Source of the DNA: GCA-002862325 sp036339295
GTDB lineage: Bacteria > Planctomycetota > Phycisphaerae > Phycisphaerales > SM1A02
NCBI GenBank assembly: GCA_036339295.1
Contig: JAYZBK010000234.1
Location: 1-38,868, forward strand
Reading direction: 5' to 3'
Length of the DNA: 38,868 bases
Shown: positions 6,889 to 14,948 of the stretch, in pieces
Numbering within the stretch: the stretch's first letter is position 1
How the letters are laid out: each line of letters begins with the position of its first letter
The notes under the pieces: model-generated
What the model saw: only the letters and a program-made list of their open reading frames with translations
Told to the model about the DNA's origin: nothing
Database searches by the model: none
Position numbers and translations under genes: made by a program

Positions 6889-9774
6889 ATGAAGCTTCCA
6901 ACGTTCCTCGCCATCGTCGCGTCGATCACGCTCGGCTCGGTGCCTCTCCGACCGGCGGCGGCCCAGTCCGCGAGGCCGGGTCCGGGGGCCACGCTCTACG
7001 ACGATGACAACGGCTACGGAACGACCTTCCGGACGTGGGCGCCCAACGCGGACAGCGTCTCCGTCGTCGGCTCGTTCAATTCGTTCAACCCCAACACCCA
7101 CTTCCTCGGCAGCGAGGGCAACGGCTGGTGGTCGCTCGACATCCCCTACGTCTCGCAGGGGGCCCGGTACAAGTTCGTGATCCGCAACGGCGGGAACGAA
7201 CTCTGGCGACGCGACCCCTGGGCTCGCCGGCTCACGAATTCCGTCGGCGACCCGCTCGTCTACGACGCCGACGCCTACCAGTTCCAGTCCAACGGCTACT
7301 CGACGCCAAGCTGGAACGAGGTCGTGATCTACGAGATGCACATCGGCACCTACGGTGCGCTGCCGGGCGATCCGGTGCCTGCGAACTTCGACGAGTGCAT
7401 CGAGAACCTCGACCACCTGCTCGAACTCGGCGTGAACTGCGTCGAGCTCATGCCGATCAACGAGTTCACCGGCGACGTGAACTGGGGCTACAACGTGGCC
7501 CACCCGTGGTCGGTCGAGTCCTCCTACGGCGGCCCCGACGCCCTCAAGCGGTTCGTCGACGCCTGCCACGAGCGAGGCATCGCGGTGCTGCTCGACGTCC
7601 TCTACAACCACTGGGGGCCGAGCGACCTCGATCTCTGGCAGTACGACGGCTGGAGCGAGAACGGGAACGGCGGGATCTTCTTCTACAACGACCCCGTCCG
7701 GGCCGAGACGCCATGGGGACCGAGGCCCGACTTCGGTCGCGGCGAGGTCCGCAGCTACATCCGCGACAACGCGATGCTCTGGCTCGACGAGTTCCGCATC
7801 GACGGATTCCGCTTCGACGCGACGAAGTACATCCGCGGCATCCCGGAGGCGGGCATCGAGCTCCCCGAGGGTTGGTCGCTGCTCCAGTGGATCAACGAGT
7901 CGATCGACGCGACGCAGCCCTGGAAGATCGCGATCGCGGAGGACTTCGACGACAACGAATGGCTCAGTCGATCCGTGGGCGAGGGTGGAGCGGGCTTCGA
8001 GAGCCAGTGGGACGGGGTCTTCCTGCATCCGGTGCGGGCCCTCGCGACGGTCGTGAACGATGCCGACCGCGACATGAACACGCTCCGCAACTCGGTGATG
8101 AAGTACTTCAACGGGCAGGCGACGCAACGGGTCGTCTTCACCGAGAGCCACGACGAGGCGGCGAACCAGCCCCGGCTTCCCGAGGTGATCTGGCCCGCCA
8201 ACGCCGACAGCTGGGAGGCGAAGAAGCGTTCGACCCTCGCCGCATCCGTCGTGTTCACCTCCCCCGGCATCCCGATGATCTTCCAGGGGCAGGAGTTCTT
8301 CGAGGACGGCCGCTGGACCGATGCCGAGCCCATGGACTGGGCCCGGAAGGAGACCTTCAACGGAATCTTCCAGCTCTATCGCGACCTCGTCCACCTTCGC
8401 CGGAACCTCGGGGGGGCGACCCGCGGGCTCTGCGGCAACAGCACCGTCTTCCACCATCTCAACGACGCCGACAAGGTCGGTGCGTGGCATCGCTTCGACC
8501 AGGGCGGCGTGGGCGACGACGTCGTCGTGGTCACCCACTGGACCAACGAGACCCGCGGCGCGTATCGCATCGGCTTCCCGCGCGGGGGCACGTGGCACTG
8601 CGTCTTCAATTCGAACGCGACGTCCTACGACCCCGAGTTCACCGGTGGGGGCCCGGTCTCCGTGCAGGCCGACGCCGTTCCGTGGGACGGCATGGGCTAC
8701 AGCGCCGAATTCGAGCTTCCCCCGTACACCGCCCTCGTCTTCTCGCAGGCGCTGCCCGACGACGGCGGAAACGGCGGGGGGAAGCAGGACGGGCCGATCA
8801 TCGTGGACGGCCAGGTCGATGCCCTCTACGGCGACGCCCTCGCGGTTCAGGACACCGGGACGCAGTTCGGCGACGCCGACCTCGGCCTCATCGACTGGGC
8901 GAACGGCTCGGAGCTCGACGGCCTCCACGCCCACGTCGAGGACGAGACGTTGTTCCTGCTCTTCGCGGGCAACCTCGAGTCGAACTTCAACAAGCTCGAC
9001 ATCTTCATCGATGCGATCCCCGACGCCGGCCAGAATCGCCTCCGCTCGGACAACCCCGACGTCAAGTTCGGGGGGCTGAACCGAATGGGCGGCACCGGCC
9101 GCGGGGCCGAGCCCGGCCTGCTCTTCGACCAGGGCTTCGCGCCGGACTTCTGGGTCGACTTCACCGGAGGCGGCGAGGTCGGGGTCAGCTACGACACCTA
9201 CGTCAACTGGTCCGGACTGGCGACCGCCGGTGGCAGCGACGTCGACTTCGGCTTCGCGGGCCCGGGCGGCCCCGGTGCCGGACAGGCGCTCTTCGCCGGC
9301 AACGGCATCATCGCGTCGATCGACAACTCCAACGTCGCAGGCGTCTCCGGTGGTGCGGGGCTCGACGACGGCGGGGGCGTGACGACCGGGGTCGAGATGG
9401 CGATTCCGCTGTCGGTGCTCGGCTGGACGGAAGGTGATCGGATCGCCGTGACGGCGTTCGTCAACGGAGCCAGCCACGACTTCGTCTCGAACCAGGTCCT
9501 CGGACCGCTCGGCGGCTCGGACAACCTCGGCGAACCGAGGGTGATCGACTTCAATGCGATCCCGGGAGACCAGTTCGTGGTCGTGCTCGAGGAGGCGGTC
9601 CCTCCGTGTCCCGGGGACTTCAACGGCGATGGCAGCGTCGACGGGGCGGACTTCGGATCGTTGCTCGCCTCGTGGGGCCCCTGCGGCGATTGCCCGGAGG
9701 ACCTCGATGGCGATGGCGTGGTGAACGGCGCCGACGTCGGGCTCATGCTCGCGGTCTGGGGCGGCTGCCCCTGA
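6889..9774 (+). CDS. Secreted GH13 enzyme, branching-enzyme-like, with unknown module and dockerin-like tail
   Basis: A 961-residue protein. Order: signal peptide (1-25, ending AAAQ), CBM48-type starch-binding/branching-enzyme N-domain (about 30-130), GH13 barrel (about 140-600), a beta-rich module (about 636-895), and two DxNxDG dockerin-like motifs (about 905-961). GH13 regions seen: DVLYNH (I), GFRFD with nucleophile Asp310 (II), IAED with acid/base Glu351 (III), ESHDE with Asp422 (IV). The ESHDE form and YEMHIGTYG after CBM48 resemble 1,4-alpha-glucan branching enzyme or trehalohydrolase rather than classic amylase. The beta module is repeated in the next gene. ATG 6889 is used; ATG 6874 would add five residues. 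TACCAT at 6832-6837 may be a -10. It probably acts on alpha-glucans outside the cytoplasm. The exact activity (hydrolysis or branching) cannot be told. Confidence 0.9.
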   Translation: MKLPTFLAIVASITLGSVPLRPAAAQSARPGPGATLYDDDNGYGTTFRTWAPNADSVSVVGSFNSFNPNTHFLGSEGNGWWSLDIPYVSQGARYKFVIRNGGNELWRRDPWARRLTNSVGDPLVYDADAYQFQSNGYSTPSWNEVVIYEMHIGTYGALPGDPVPANFDECIENLDHLLELGVNCVELMPINEFTGDVNWGYNVAHPWSVESSYGGPDALKRFVDACHERGIAVLLDVLYNHWGPSDLDLWQYDGWSENGNGGIFFYNDPVRAETPWGPRPDFGRGEVRSYIRDNAMLWLDEFRIDGFRFDATKYIRGIPEAGIELPEGWSLLQWINESIDATQPWKIAIAEDFDDNEWLSRSVGEGGAGFESQWDGVFLHPVRALATVVNDADRDMNTLRNSVMKYFNGQATQRVVFTESHDEAANQPRLPEVIWPANADSWEAKKRSTLAASVVFTSPGIPMIFQGQEFFEDGRWTDAEPMDWARKETFNGIFQLYRDLVHLRRNLGGATRGLCGNSTVFHHLNDADKVGAWHRFDQGGVGDDVVVVTHWTNETRGAYRIGFPRGGTWHCVFNSNATSYDPEFTGGGPVSVQADAVPWDGMGYSAEFELPPYTALVFSQALPDDGGNGGGKQDGPIIVDGQVDALYGDALAVQDTGTQFGDADLGLIDWANGSELDGLHAHVEDETLFLLFAGNLESNFNKLDIFIDAIPDAGQNRLRSDNPDVKFGGLNRMGGTGRGAEPGLLFDQGFAPDFWVDFTGGGEVGVSYDTYVNWSGLATAGGSDVDFGFAGPGGPGAGQALFAGNGIIASIDNSNVAGVSGGAGLDDGGGVTTGVEMAIPLSVLGWTEGDRIAVTAFVNGASHDFVSNQVLGPLGGSDNLGEPRVIDFNAIPGDQFVVVLEEAVPPCPGDFNGDGSVDGADFGSLLASWGPCGDCPEDLDGDGVVNGADVGLMLAVWGGCP

Positions 9775-9934
9775 CGTCGATCGCGGCGGTGGATATCGGC
9801 CGCCCGGGCGTGAATTCCGGGCCACGGCGGAATTTCGACCCTAAGTGCTTTGATATCAGGGGCTCCAGGGCTACTTTCTTTCTGGAACTGTCACTCGGCG
9901 GTCACGTCGACCGTCGTCCATGGAGATGAACGAG

Positions 9935-11194
9935 ATGAAGATTCGACCAGCATTCGTCGCCGCGATGCTTGTCCCCGCGGCTTCGGTCATGGGACAGGCC
10001 ACGACGATCGATGGCGTCGCGGACGCGGACTACGGTGCGCCGCTCGCGATCCAGCAGGTGCAGACCCAGTTCGGGGATGCCAGCCTCGGAGAGATCGGCT
10101 TCTGCAACGGCTCCGAGATCGATGCGTTCTACGCCTTCGCCGACGGCGAGTTCCTCTACATGGTCCTCGCCGGCAACCTCGAGTCGAACTACAACAAGCT
10201 CGAGATCTTCATCGACGCGGTCCCCGGTGCGGGCCAGAACACGCTCCTCGGCAACAACCCGGACGTCGACTTCGGCGGGCTCAACCGCATGGGCCGGTTC
10301 GAGGATGGGGAGACCGGCGAGGTCCAGCCCGGTCTCACCTTCGATGCCGGTCTCGACGCCGACTTCTGGGTGACCTTCACCGGCGGCCCGGGGCAGCCGA
10401 ACAAGAAGGGCGTCACGCCCTACGACACGTTCCTCAGCTACGCCCAGCTCCTGACCGACGGCGGCGACACCGGAGCCTCCGGGTTCGCGGGTCCGGGATC
10501 GGCCGGCGAGGCGGGCACGCTGTTCACCGACAACCTCATCCAGGCGACGATCGACAACTCCAACGTCGGCGGCGTCACCGGCGGTGACCAGTCCGAGCCC
10601 GACGGCGGCGCCGGCGTGGTCACCGGCATCGAGATCGCCATCCCGCTGGAGGCGCTCGGTCACACGGCCGGGGACGACATCAAGGTCTGTGCCTTCGTGA
10701 ACGGCAGCGGCCACGACTTCATCTCCAACCAGGTGATGGGCCCCCTCCTCGCCGGTGGCAACCTCGGCGAGCCGCGGTTCGTCAACTTCGCCGACATCGA
10801 CGGCGACCAGTTCGCGGTCGTCGCGACCGAGGGTGGTGGGGGTGGCAACGACTGCCCCGGCGACCTCAACGACGACGGCATCGTCAACGGCGCCGACTTC
10901 GGCCTGCTGCTCGCGGCCTGGGGTTCGTGCGGCACGTGCCCCGAGGACCAGAACGGGGACGGCGAGGTCAATGGCGCCGACGTCGGGCTGATCCTCGCCT
11001 CCTGGGGCGACTGCCCGGGCGGCGGCGGTGGCGACGAAGGCTGCGGCGACTGCAACGTCGCGGGCAAGGGCGCCGGATGCTCAGACGCCACCTGCGAGGA
11101 GATCGTCTGCGGCATCGACGAGATCTGCTGCGACTTCATCTGGGACGAGTTCTGTGCAGGGCTCGCGGTCGACAACTGCGACTGCGGTCCCTGA
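9935..11194 (+). CDS. Secreted protein: module shared with the upstream GH13, dockerin-like repeats and Cys-rich tail
   Basis: A 419-residue protein with a signal peptide ending at VMGQA (about residue 19). Residues 20-300 are a free-standing copy of the C-terminal module of the preceding GH13 enzyme. Shared landmarks: a start of the form hDGxxDxxYG, TQFGDAxLG, NGSExD, LAGNLESNxNKLxIFIDAxPxAGQN, NPDVxFGGLNRMG, IDNSNVxGVxGG, F-V-N-G-x-x-H-D-F-x-S-N-Q-V-x-G-P-L. Two DLNxDG dockerin-like motifs follow at 305-365, then a 50-residue tail with 12 Cys and the pattern GC-x2-ATC-x3-VC-x4-ICC-x3-WD-x2-C. ATG 9935 is preferred to 9920 and 9926, because GGAG lies 9 bases before it and the peptide then begins MKIRPAF, a good signal sequence. 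Function unknown; tandem duplication from the GH13 tail is inferred. Confidence 0.88.
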   Translation: MKIRPAFVAAMLVPAASVMGQATTIDGVADADYGAPLAIQQVQTQFGDASLGEIGFCNGSEIDAFYAFADGEFLYMVLAGNLESNYNKLEIFIDAVPGAGQNTLLGNNPDVDFGGLNRMGRFEDGETGEVQPGLTFDAGLDADFWVTFTGGPGQPNKKGVTPYDTFLSYAQLLTDGGDTGASGFAGPGSAGEAGTLFTDNLIQATIDNSNVGGVTGGDQSEPDGGAGVVTGIEIAIPLEALGHTAGDDIKVCAFVNGSGHDFISNQVMGPLLAGGNLGEPRFVNFADIDGDQFAVVATEGGGGGNDCPGDLNDDGIVNGADFGLLLAAWGSCGTCPEDQNGDGEVNGADVGLILASWGDCPGGGGGDEGCGDCNVAGKGAGCSDATCEEIVCGIDEICCDFIWDEFCAGLAVDNCDCGP

Positions 11195-11228
11195 CCCGAG
11201 GGCCAGAGGGTTCCTTTCTGCAGGAACG

Positions 11229-11261
11229 GCGGGCCGCGTCCTCGGACGCGGCCCGCTTTCT
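11229..11261 (+). terminator. Terminator between convergent genes
   Basis: A perfect 13-bp stem (11229-11241 with 11244-11256) with a minimal TC loop, followed by TTTCTTG. It lies 34 bp after the 9935 gene and before the convergent glgP end, and works best for rightward transcription. Confidence 0.85.
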
Positions 11262-11298
11262 TGCGCGGACGTGACGGGCGTGGTCGCCTCGAGGCGAT

Positions 11299-13428
11299 TC
11301 AGCCTCGGTGGGCGGGGAGATAGGCGTTCGCCACGTAGTCGCCGACCATGCGATGCGTGCTGAACGGACCGGGGATCGTGGCCGCGCTTCGCAGGGCCCG
11401 CTTCATCCAGCGAACCGGAAGCCCGCTTCGGTTCCTTCGGTGGAACTCGGGGACGAGTTCATCCTCGAGCACCGCGTAGAGGGCCTCGGCGTCCGCCCGA
11501 TCGCGGGCGGCCGCTCCTCCTCGATCCGGTTCGCCGACGATCGCGAAGCCGTTGCGGCCGTCGAAGCCCTCCGGCCACCACCCATCGAGGATGGAGCAGT
11601 TCACGCCGAGGTGCATCGGCGGCTTCATGCCGCTCGTGCCGCTCGCCTCGTGCGGTCGGATCGGCGTGTTCAGCCAGACGTCGCAGCCGGAGGTCAGCTC
11701 CCGCCCGACCCGCATGTCGTATTCGTCGAGGACGACCACCTTCCCGCGGAACTCCGGACGTCGGGACATCTCGAAGATCTTCCGGGCGAAGGCCTGGCCG
11801 CCTTCGTCGCGGGGGTGGGCCTTGCCCGCGAAGACGAGCTGCACGGGACGATCGGGGTCGTTCAGGATCGCGGCCAGTCGCTTGCGATCCCGGAAGACGA
11901 GGGGCGCTCGCTTGTACGTCGCGAACCGGCGGGCGAAGCCGATCGTCAGGGCGTCCTCACGGAGCACCCGCCCGGCCTCGAGGACGGCCTCGGGACCGGC
12001 GCCCCCGGCGATCGCCTGTCGCACCGACCGTTCGCGGATGAAGCGGACGAGTCGGGCCCGCAGGCGGTTCCGGAGCTCCCAGGCCTCCGTGGGATCGACC
12101 GACGTCGCCTTCGACCATGCGGTCTCGTGGGGCACGGCTCGTTCGGGTCGCAGTCCGATGTGGCGTCGCCAGAACTCGGCGGCCGCCGGGTCCATCCAGG
12201 TGCCCGGATGGACCCCGTTGGTGACCGACCCGATCGGCACGTCGGCGGGCTTCGAGGCCTCCGAGTACGCACCGATCCACATGTCGCGACTCACTTCGCC
12301 GTGCAGCTTCGCCACGCCGTTGACGTGGTCGGCGAAGCGGAGGGCGAGCACCGTCATGCACAGGGTCTCCGAGGCGTCGCCCGCCCGTTCGCGACCGAGG
12401 TCGGCGAACGTCCGCGGCGACATGCCCGCCCGCCGGAGGACCGGCGCGAGCGCGGTCGAGACCGCCTTCGGGTCGTACCGGTCGTGTCCGGCCGGAACCG
12501 GCGTGTGGGTGGTGAACACCGTGCTGGAGCGGACCGCGTCGATGGCCGACTCGAGATCCGCGCCCTCCTCGACCAGCCGCGCCGTGCGTTCGATCGCGGC
12601 GAAGGCGGCATGTCCCTCGTTGAGGTGGTGCACGGTGACGTCCGGGTCGGCGGCCTCGACCGCCATCGCGCCCCCGACGCCCAGCAGCACCTGCTGGCGC
12701 ATGCGGAGCTCGGGTTCGCCCTTGTAGAGCCCTTCGGTGAGGCGACGGTCCTCCGGACGGTTCTCCGGGAGATCGGCATCGAGGAGGAGGATCGGGGTCG
12801 ATCCGAGTTCGAGCCGCATGATCCTCGCCGCGACCGTCCGACGGCCGATCGGACAATGGACCGAGAGCCCGGTCTCCTCCATCGGGTAGCGATCGAAGTC
12901 GTAGGAGGGGTAGAGCACGCGCTGCCTTCCGTCGGCCTCGAACTGCTGGCGGTAGTAGCCGTGCCGATAGAGGAGGCCGATCCCGACCATCGGGACCCCG
13001 AGGTCCTCGGCGCTCTTGAGATGGTCGCCCGCCAGGACGCCCAGGCCGCCGGAGTACTGCTGCATCGATTCGTGGATCGCGAACTCGGAGCAGTAGTAGG
13101 CGACCTTCAGGCGGCGGTCCCGCCCTCGGTGGGTCGTGCCGAACCATCGCTTCGACCGCCGGGCGTCGGCGAGCGTCCGCTCGCCCGCCGCGAGGATCCC
13201 GAGGTAGTCGGGATCGGCCGCGGCCGCCTCGATCCTCGCCCGCGACGTGAGGAGCACCGTGTCGATCGGCGCATGGTTGGTCGACTCCCAGGCGATCGGC
13301 TCGAGCATCGCGAACGGTCGCTGGGCCGCCTCGTGCCAGCTCCAGGAGACGTTCTCGGCGAGCGAGAGGAGGCGTCCGACCAGGACGTCGGGGTTGATCG
13401 GGGATTCCCGTCTCGGGCGAGGAGGCAT
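11299..13428 (-). CDS. glgP: Alpha-glucan (glycogen/maltodextrin) phosphorylase
   Basis: A 709-residue cytoplasmic GT35 phosphorylase of the short bacterial/archaeal subtype, about 100 residues shorter than E. coli GlgP/MalP. Key landmarks: YYCSEFAIHESMQQYSGGLGVLAGDHLKSA near residue 110, LNEGHAAF, TTHTPVPAGHDRY, GSVTNGVHPGTW, RRFATYKRAPL, and the pyridoxal-phosphate site EASGTSGMKPP with Lys602. It releases glucose-1-phosphate from the non-reducing ends of alpha-1,4-glucans. AAGGA lies 7 bases before the ATG. It is the last gene of a leftward operon, 31 bp after malQ, and its end converges on a terminator. Together with malQ it forms the classical maltodextrin degradation pair. No glgA or glgC is nearby, so a catabolic role is favoured (inference). 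Confidence 0.95.
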   Translation of the reverse strand: MPPRPRRESPINPDVLVGRLLSLAENVSWSWHEAAQRPFAMLEPIAWESTNHAPIDTVLLTSRARIEAAAADPDYLGILAAGERTLADARRSKRWFGTTHRGRDRRLKVAYYCSEFAIHESMQQYSGGLGVLAGDHLKSAEDLGVPMVGIGLLYRHGYYRQQFEADGRQRVLYPSYDFDRYPMEETGLSVHCPIGRRTVAARIMRLELGSTPILLLDADLPENRPEDRRLTEGLYKGEPELRMRQQVLLGVGGAMAVEAADPDVTVHHLNEGHAAFAAIERTARLVEEGADLESAIDAVRSSTVFTTHTPVPAGHDRYDPKAVSTALAPVLRRAGMSPRTFADLGRERAGDASETLCMTVLALRFADHVNGVAKLHGEVSRDMWIGAYSEASKPADVPIGSVTNGVHPGTWMDPAAAEFWRRHIGLRPERAVPHETAWSKATSVDPTEAWELRNRLRARLVRFIRERSVRQAIAGGAGPEAVLEAGRVLREDALTIGFARRFATYKRAPLVFRDRKRLAAILNDPDRPVQLVFAGKAHPRDEGGQAFARKIFEMSRRPEFRGKVVVLDEYDMRVGRELTSGCDVWLNTPIRPHEASGTSGMKPPMHLGVNCSILDGWWPEGFDGRNGFAIVGEPDRGGAAARDRADAEALYAVLEDELVPEFHRRNRSGLPVRWMKRALRSAATIPGPFSTHRMVGDYVANAYLPAHRG

Positions 13429-13459
13429 GACTGGTCCTTGGGGATCGTGTGAGGTGGGT

Positions 13460-14941
13460 TCAGCGACCGGAGGCCGATGCCAGGTCGCGAATCGAGCGGA
13501 TGGTTCGAGGAGCGAGATCGGATCGTCGAAGGCGCCACGTCCAGTTTCCCGTCGGTCGGCCCGGGATGTTCATCCTGGCCGACCGGCCGAGTCCGAGGAG
13601 ATCCTGCATCTGGACGATCGCCGTGTTGGCGGGACTCGTGAAGGCGAGTCGAGCCAGGGCCGCCGCGGGATCGGCCGAGGCGTCGGGGCCCGCGTAGTCC
13701 GCGAATCGGCGGCGGACCGTCGCCGGAAGCGACTTGAACCAGCCGACCGCGGTGTCGTTGTCGTGGGTGCCCGGATAGACCACCGCGTGGCGTGGATGTC
13801 GATGGGGGAGGTCGTTCGATTCGCCATGCTCGTCGAAGAACGCCCACTGCAGGATCCGCATGCCGGGAAGGTGGAACTCGTCGCGAAGCCGATGGACCGC
13901 GGGCGTGACGTCGCCGAGATCCTCGGCGATGAAGGGAAGCGTCCCGAACTCGCGACGCAGCCGTTCGAGGAGTTCGCGACCCGGCGTGCGACCCCATCGG
14001 CCGACCCTCGCGTGGTGGGCGCCCCCCGGCACCTCGTAGGCCCGGACGAAGCCGATGAAGTGGTCGATCCGGAGGAGGTCGAATCGTTCGAGCGTGACGG
14101 CGACCCGGCTGCGCCACCACTCGAACGCCTCGCGGCGGTGCGCGCTCCACCGGTAGTGGGGGTGGCCCCAGAGCTGCCCGTCGACCGCGAAGGGATCGGG
14201 CGGGCAGCCGGTGAGGACCGACGGCCTTCCCGACCGATCGAGGCGGAAGAGCTCGGGCCGGCTCGCGACATCCGCGCCGTCGGCACCGCAGAAGATCGGG
14301 AGATCCCCGACGAGGCGGACGCCGCGGTCGAGGGCGTGGGCGCGAAGCCGCGACCATTGCCGGTCGACGACGAACTGCAGGAACGCGTGGTAGTCGGGGT
14401 TCAGTTCGATCGACGTCGCGTTCCGACGACTTCCGCATCGTTCGGTCGCGTGGGTGATCCAGTCCTCGAGCCAGAACTCGTGACGCTCCCGGAACGACTG
14501 GTGGGGCCGGCCTCCCGGCCCACGGGTCCCCCGGGTCCGCATGAACGATTCGAAGGCGGCCTGGAGTCGCGGGGACTTCCACGACCGCGCACGCCGCCAC
14601 GAGGCCCGGCCCCGATCGTCGAGCTCGCGCTCCTCGCGCGAGCGCCGAAGCGCCGATCGAGGGAGCAGCCCCTCCTCCACGAGGTCGGCCACGGAGGCCA
14701 GCATCGGTTCGATCGCGAAGCTCGACCACGCGCTGTACGGCGAGTCGCCCGCGCCGACGGGACCGATCGGGAGCATCTGCCAGCGTCGGAGACCGGCGTC
14801 GCGGATCCAGTCGCAGAAGCGTCGCGCGGTCGGTCCGAGGTCGCCGATCCCGAAGGCGCCGTCGCGCGACGGCAGCGAGGTCGGGTGCAGCAGCACGCCG
14901 GCAGTGCGCTCCGAGAGGAGTGGATGGATCGCCCCGCTCAT
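13460..14941 (-). CDS. malQ: 4-alpha-glucanotransferase (amylomaltase, GH77)
   Basis: A 493-residue GH77 enzyme, the normal length for bacterial MalQ. Seen: GVLLHPTSLPS and FGIGDLG at the N-terminus, WQMLPIGPVG with the following SPYS loop, the catalytic nucleophile Asp293 in LRIDHFIGF, acid/base Glu340 in PFIAEDLG, and Asp394 in YPGTHDNDT. No signal peptide, so cytoplasmic. It disproportionates maltodextrins, lengthening short chains for the phosphorylase and freeing glucose. The ATG at 14941 lies only 7 bp after the stop of the amylase gene, so the two are surely co-transcribed and probably translationally coupled. The glgP gene follows after 31 bp. Confidence 0.96.
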   Translation of the reverse strand: MSGAIHPLLSERTAGVLLHPTSLPSRDGAFGIGDLGPTARRFCDWIRDAGLRRWQMLPIGPVGAGDSPYSAWSSFAIEPMLASVADLVEEGLLPRSALRRSREERELDDRGRASWRRARSWKSPRLQAAFESFMRTRGTRGPGGRPHQSFRERHEFWLEDWITHATERCGSRRNATSIELNPDYHAFLQFVVDRQWSRLRAHALDRGVRLVGDLPIFCGADGADVASRPELFRLDRSGRPSVLTGCPPDPFAVDGQLWGHPHYRWSAHRREAFEWWRSRVAVTLERFDLLRIDHFIGFVRAYEVPGGAHHARVGRWGRTPGRELLERLRREFGTLPFIAEDLGDVTPAVHRLRDEFHLPGMRILQWAFFDEHGESNDLPHRHPRHAVVYPGTHDNDTAVGWFKSLPATVRRRFADYAGPDASADPAAALARLAFTSPANTAIVQMQDLLGLGRSARMNIPGRPTGNWTWRLRRSDLAPRTIRSIRDLASASGR

Positions 14942-14948
14942 CGAGTCG

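Noticed and set aside
6454..9825. Minus-strand open frame of about 1,120 codons opposite the GH13 gene
   Set aside because: A low-complexity Val/Ala/Arg/Glu sequence with no motif; the opposite strand has a complete GH13 enzyme.
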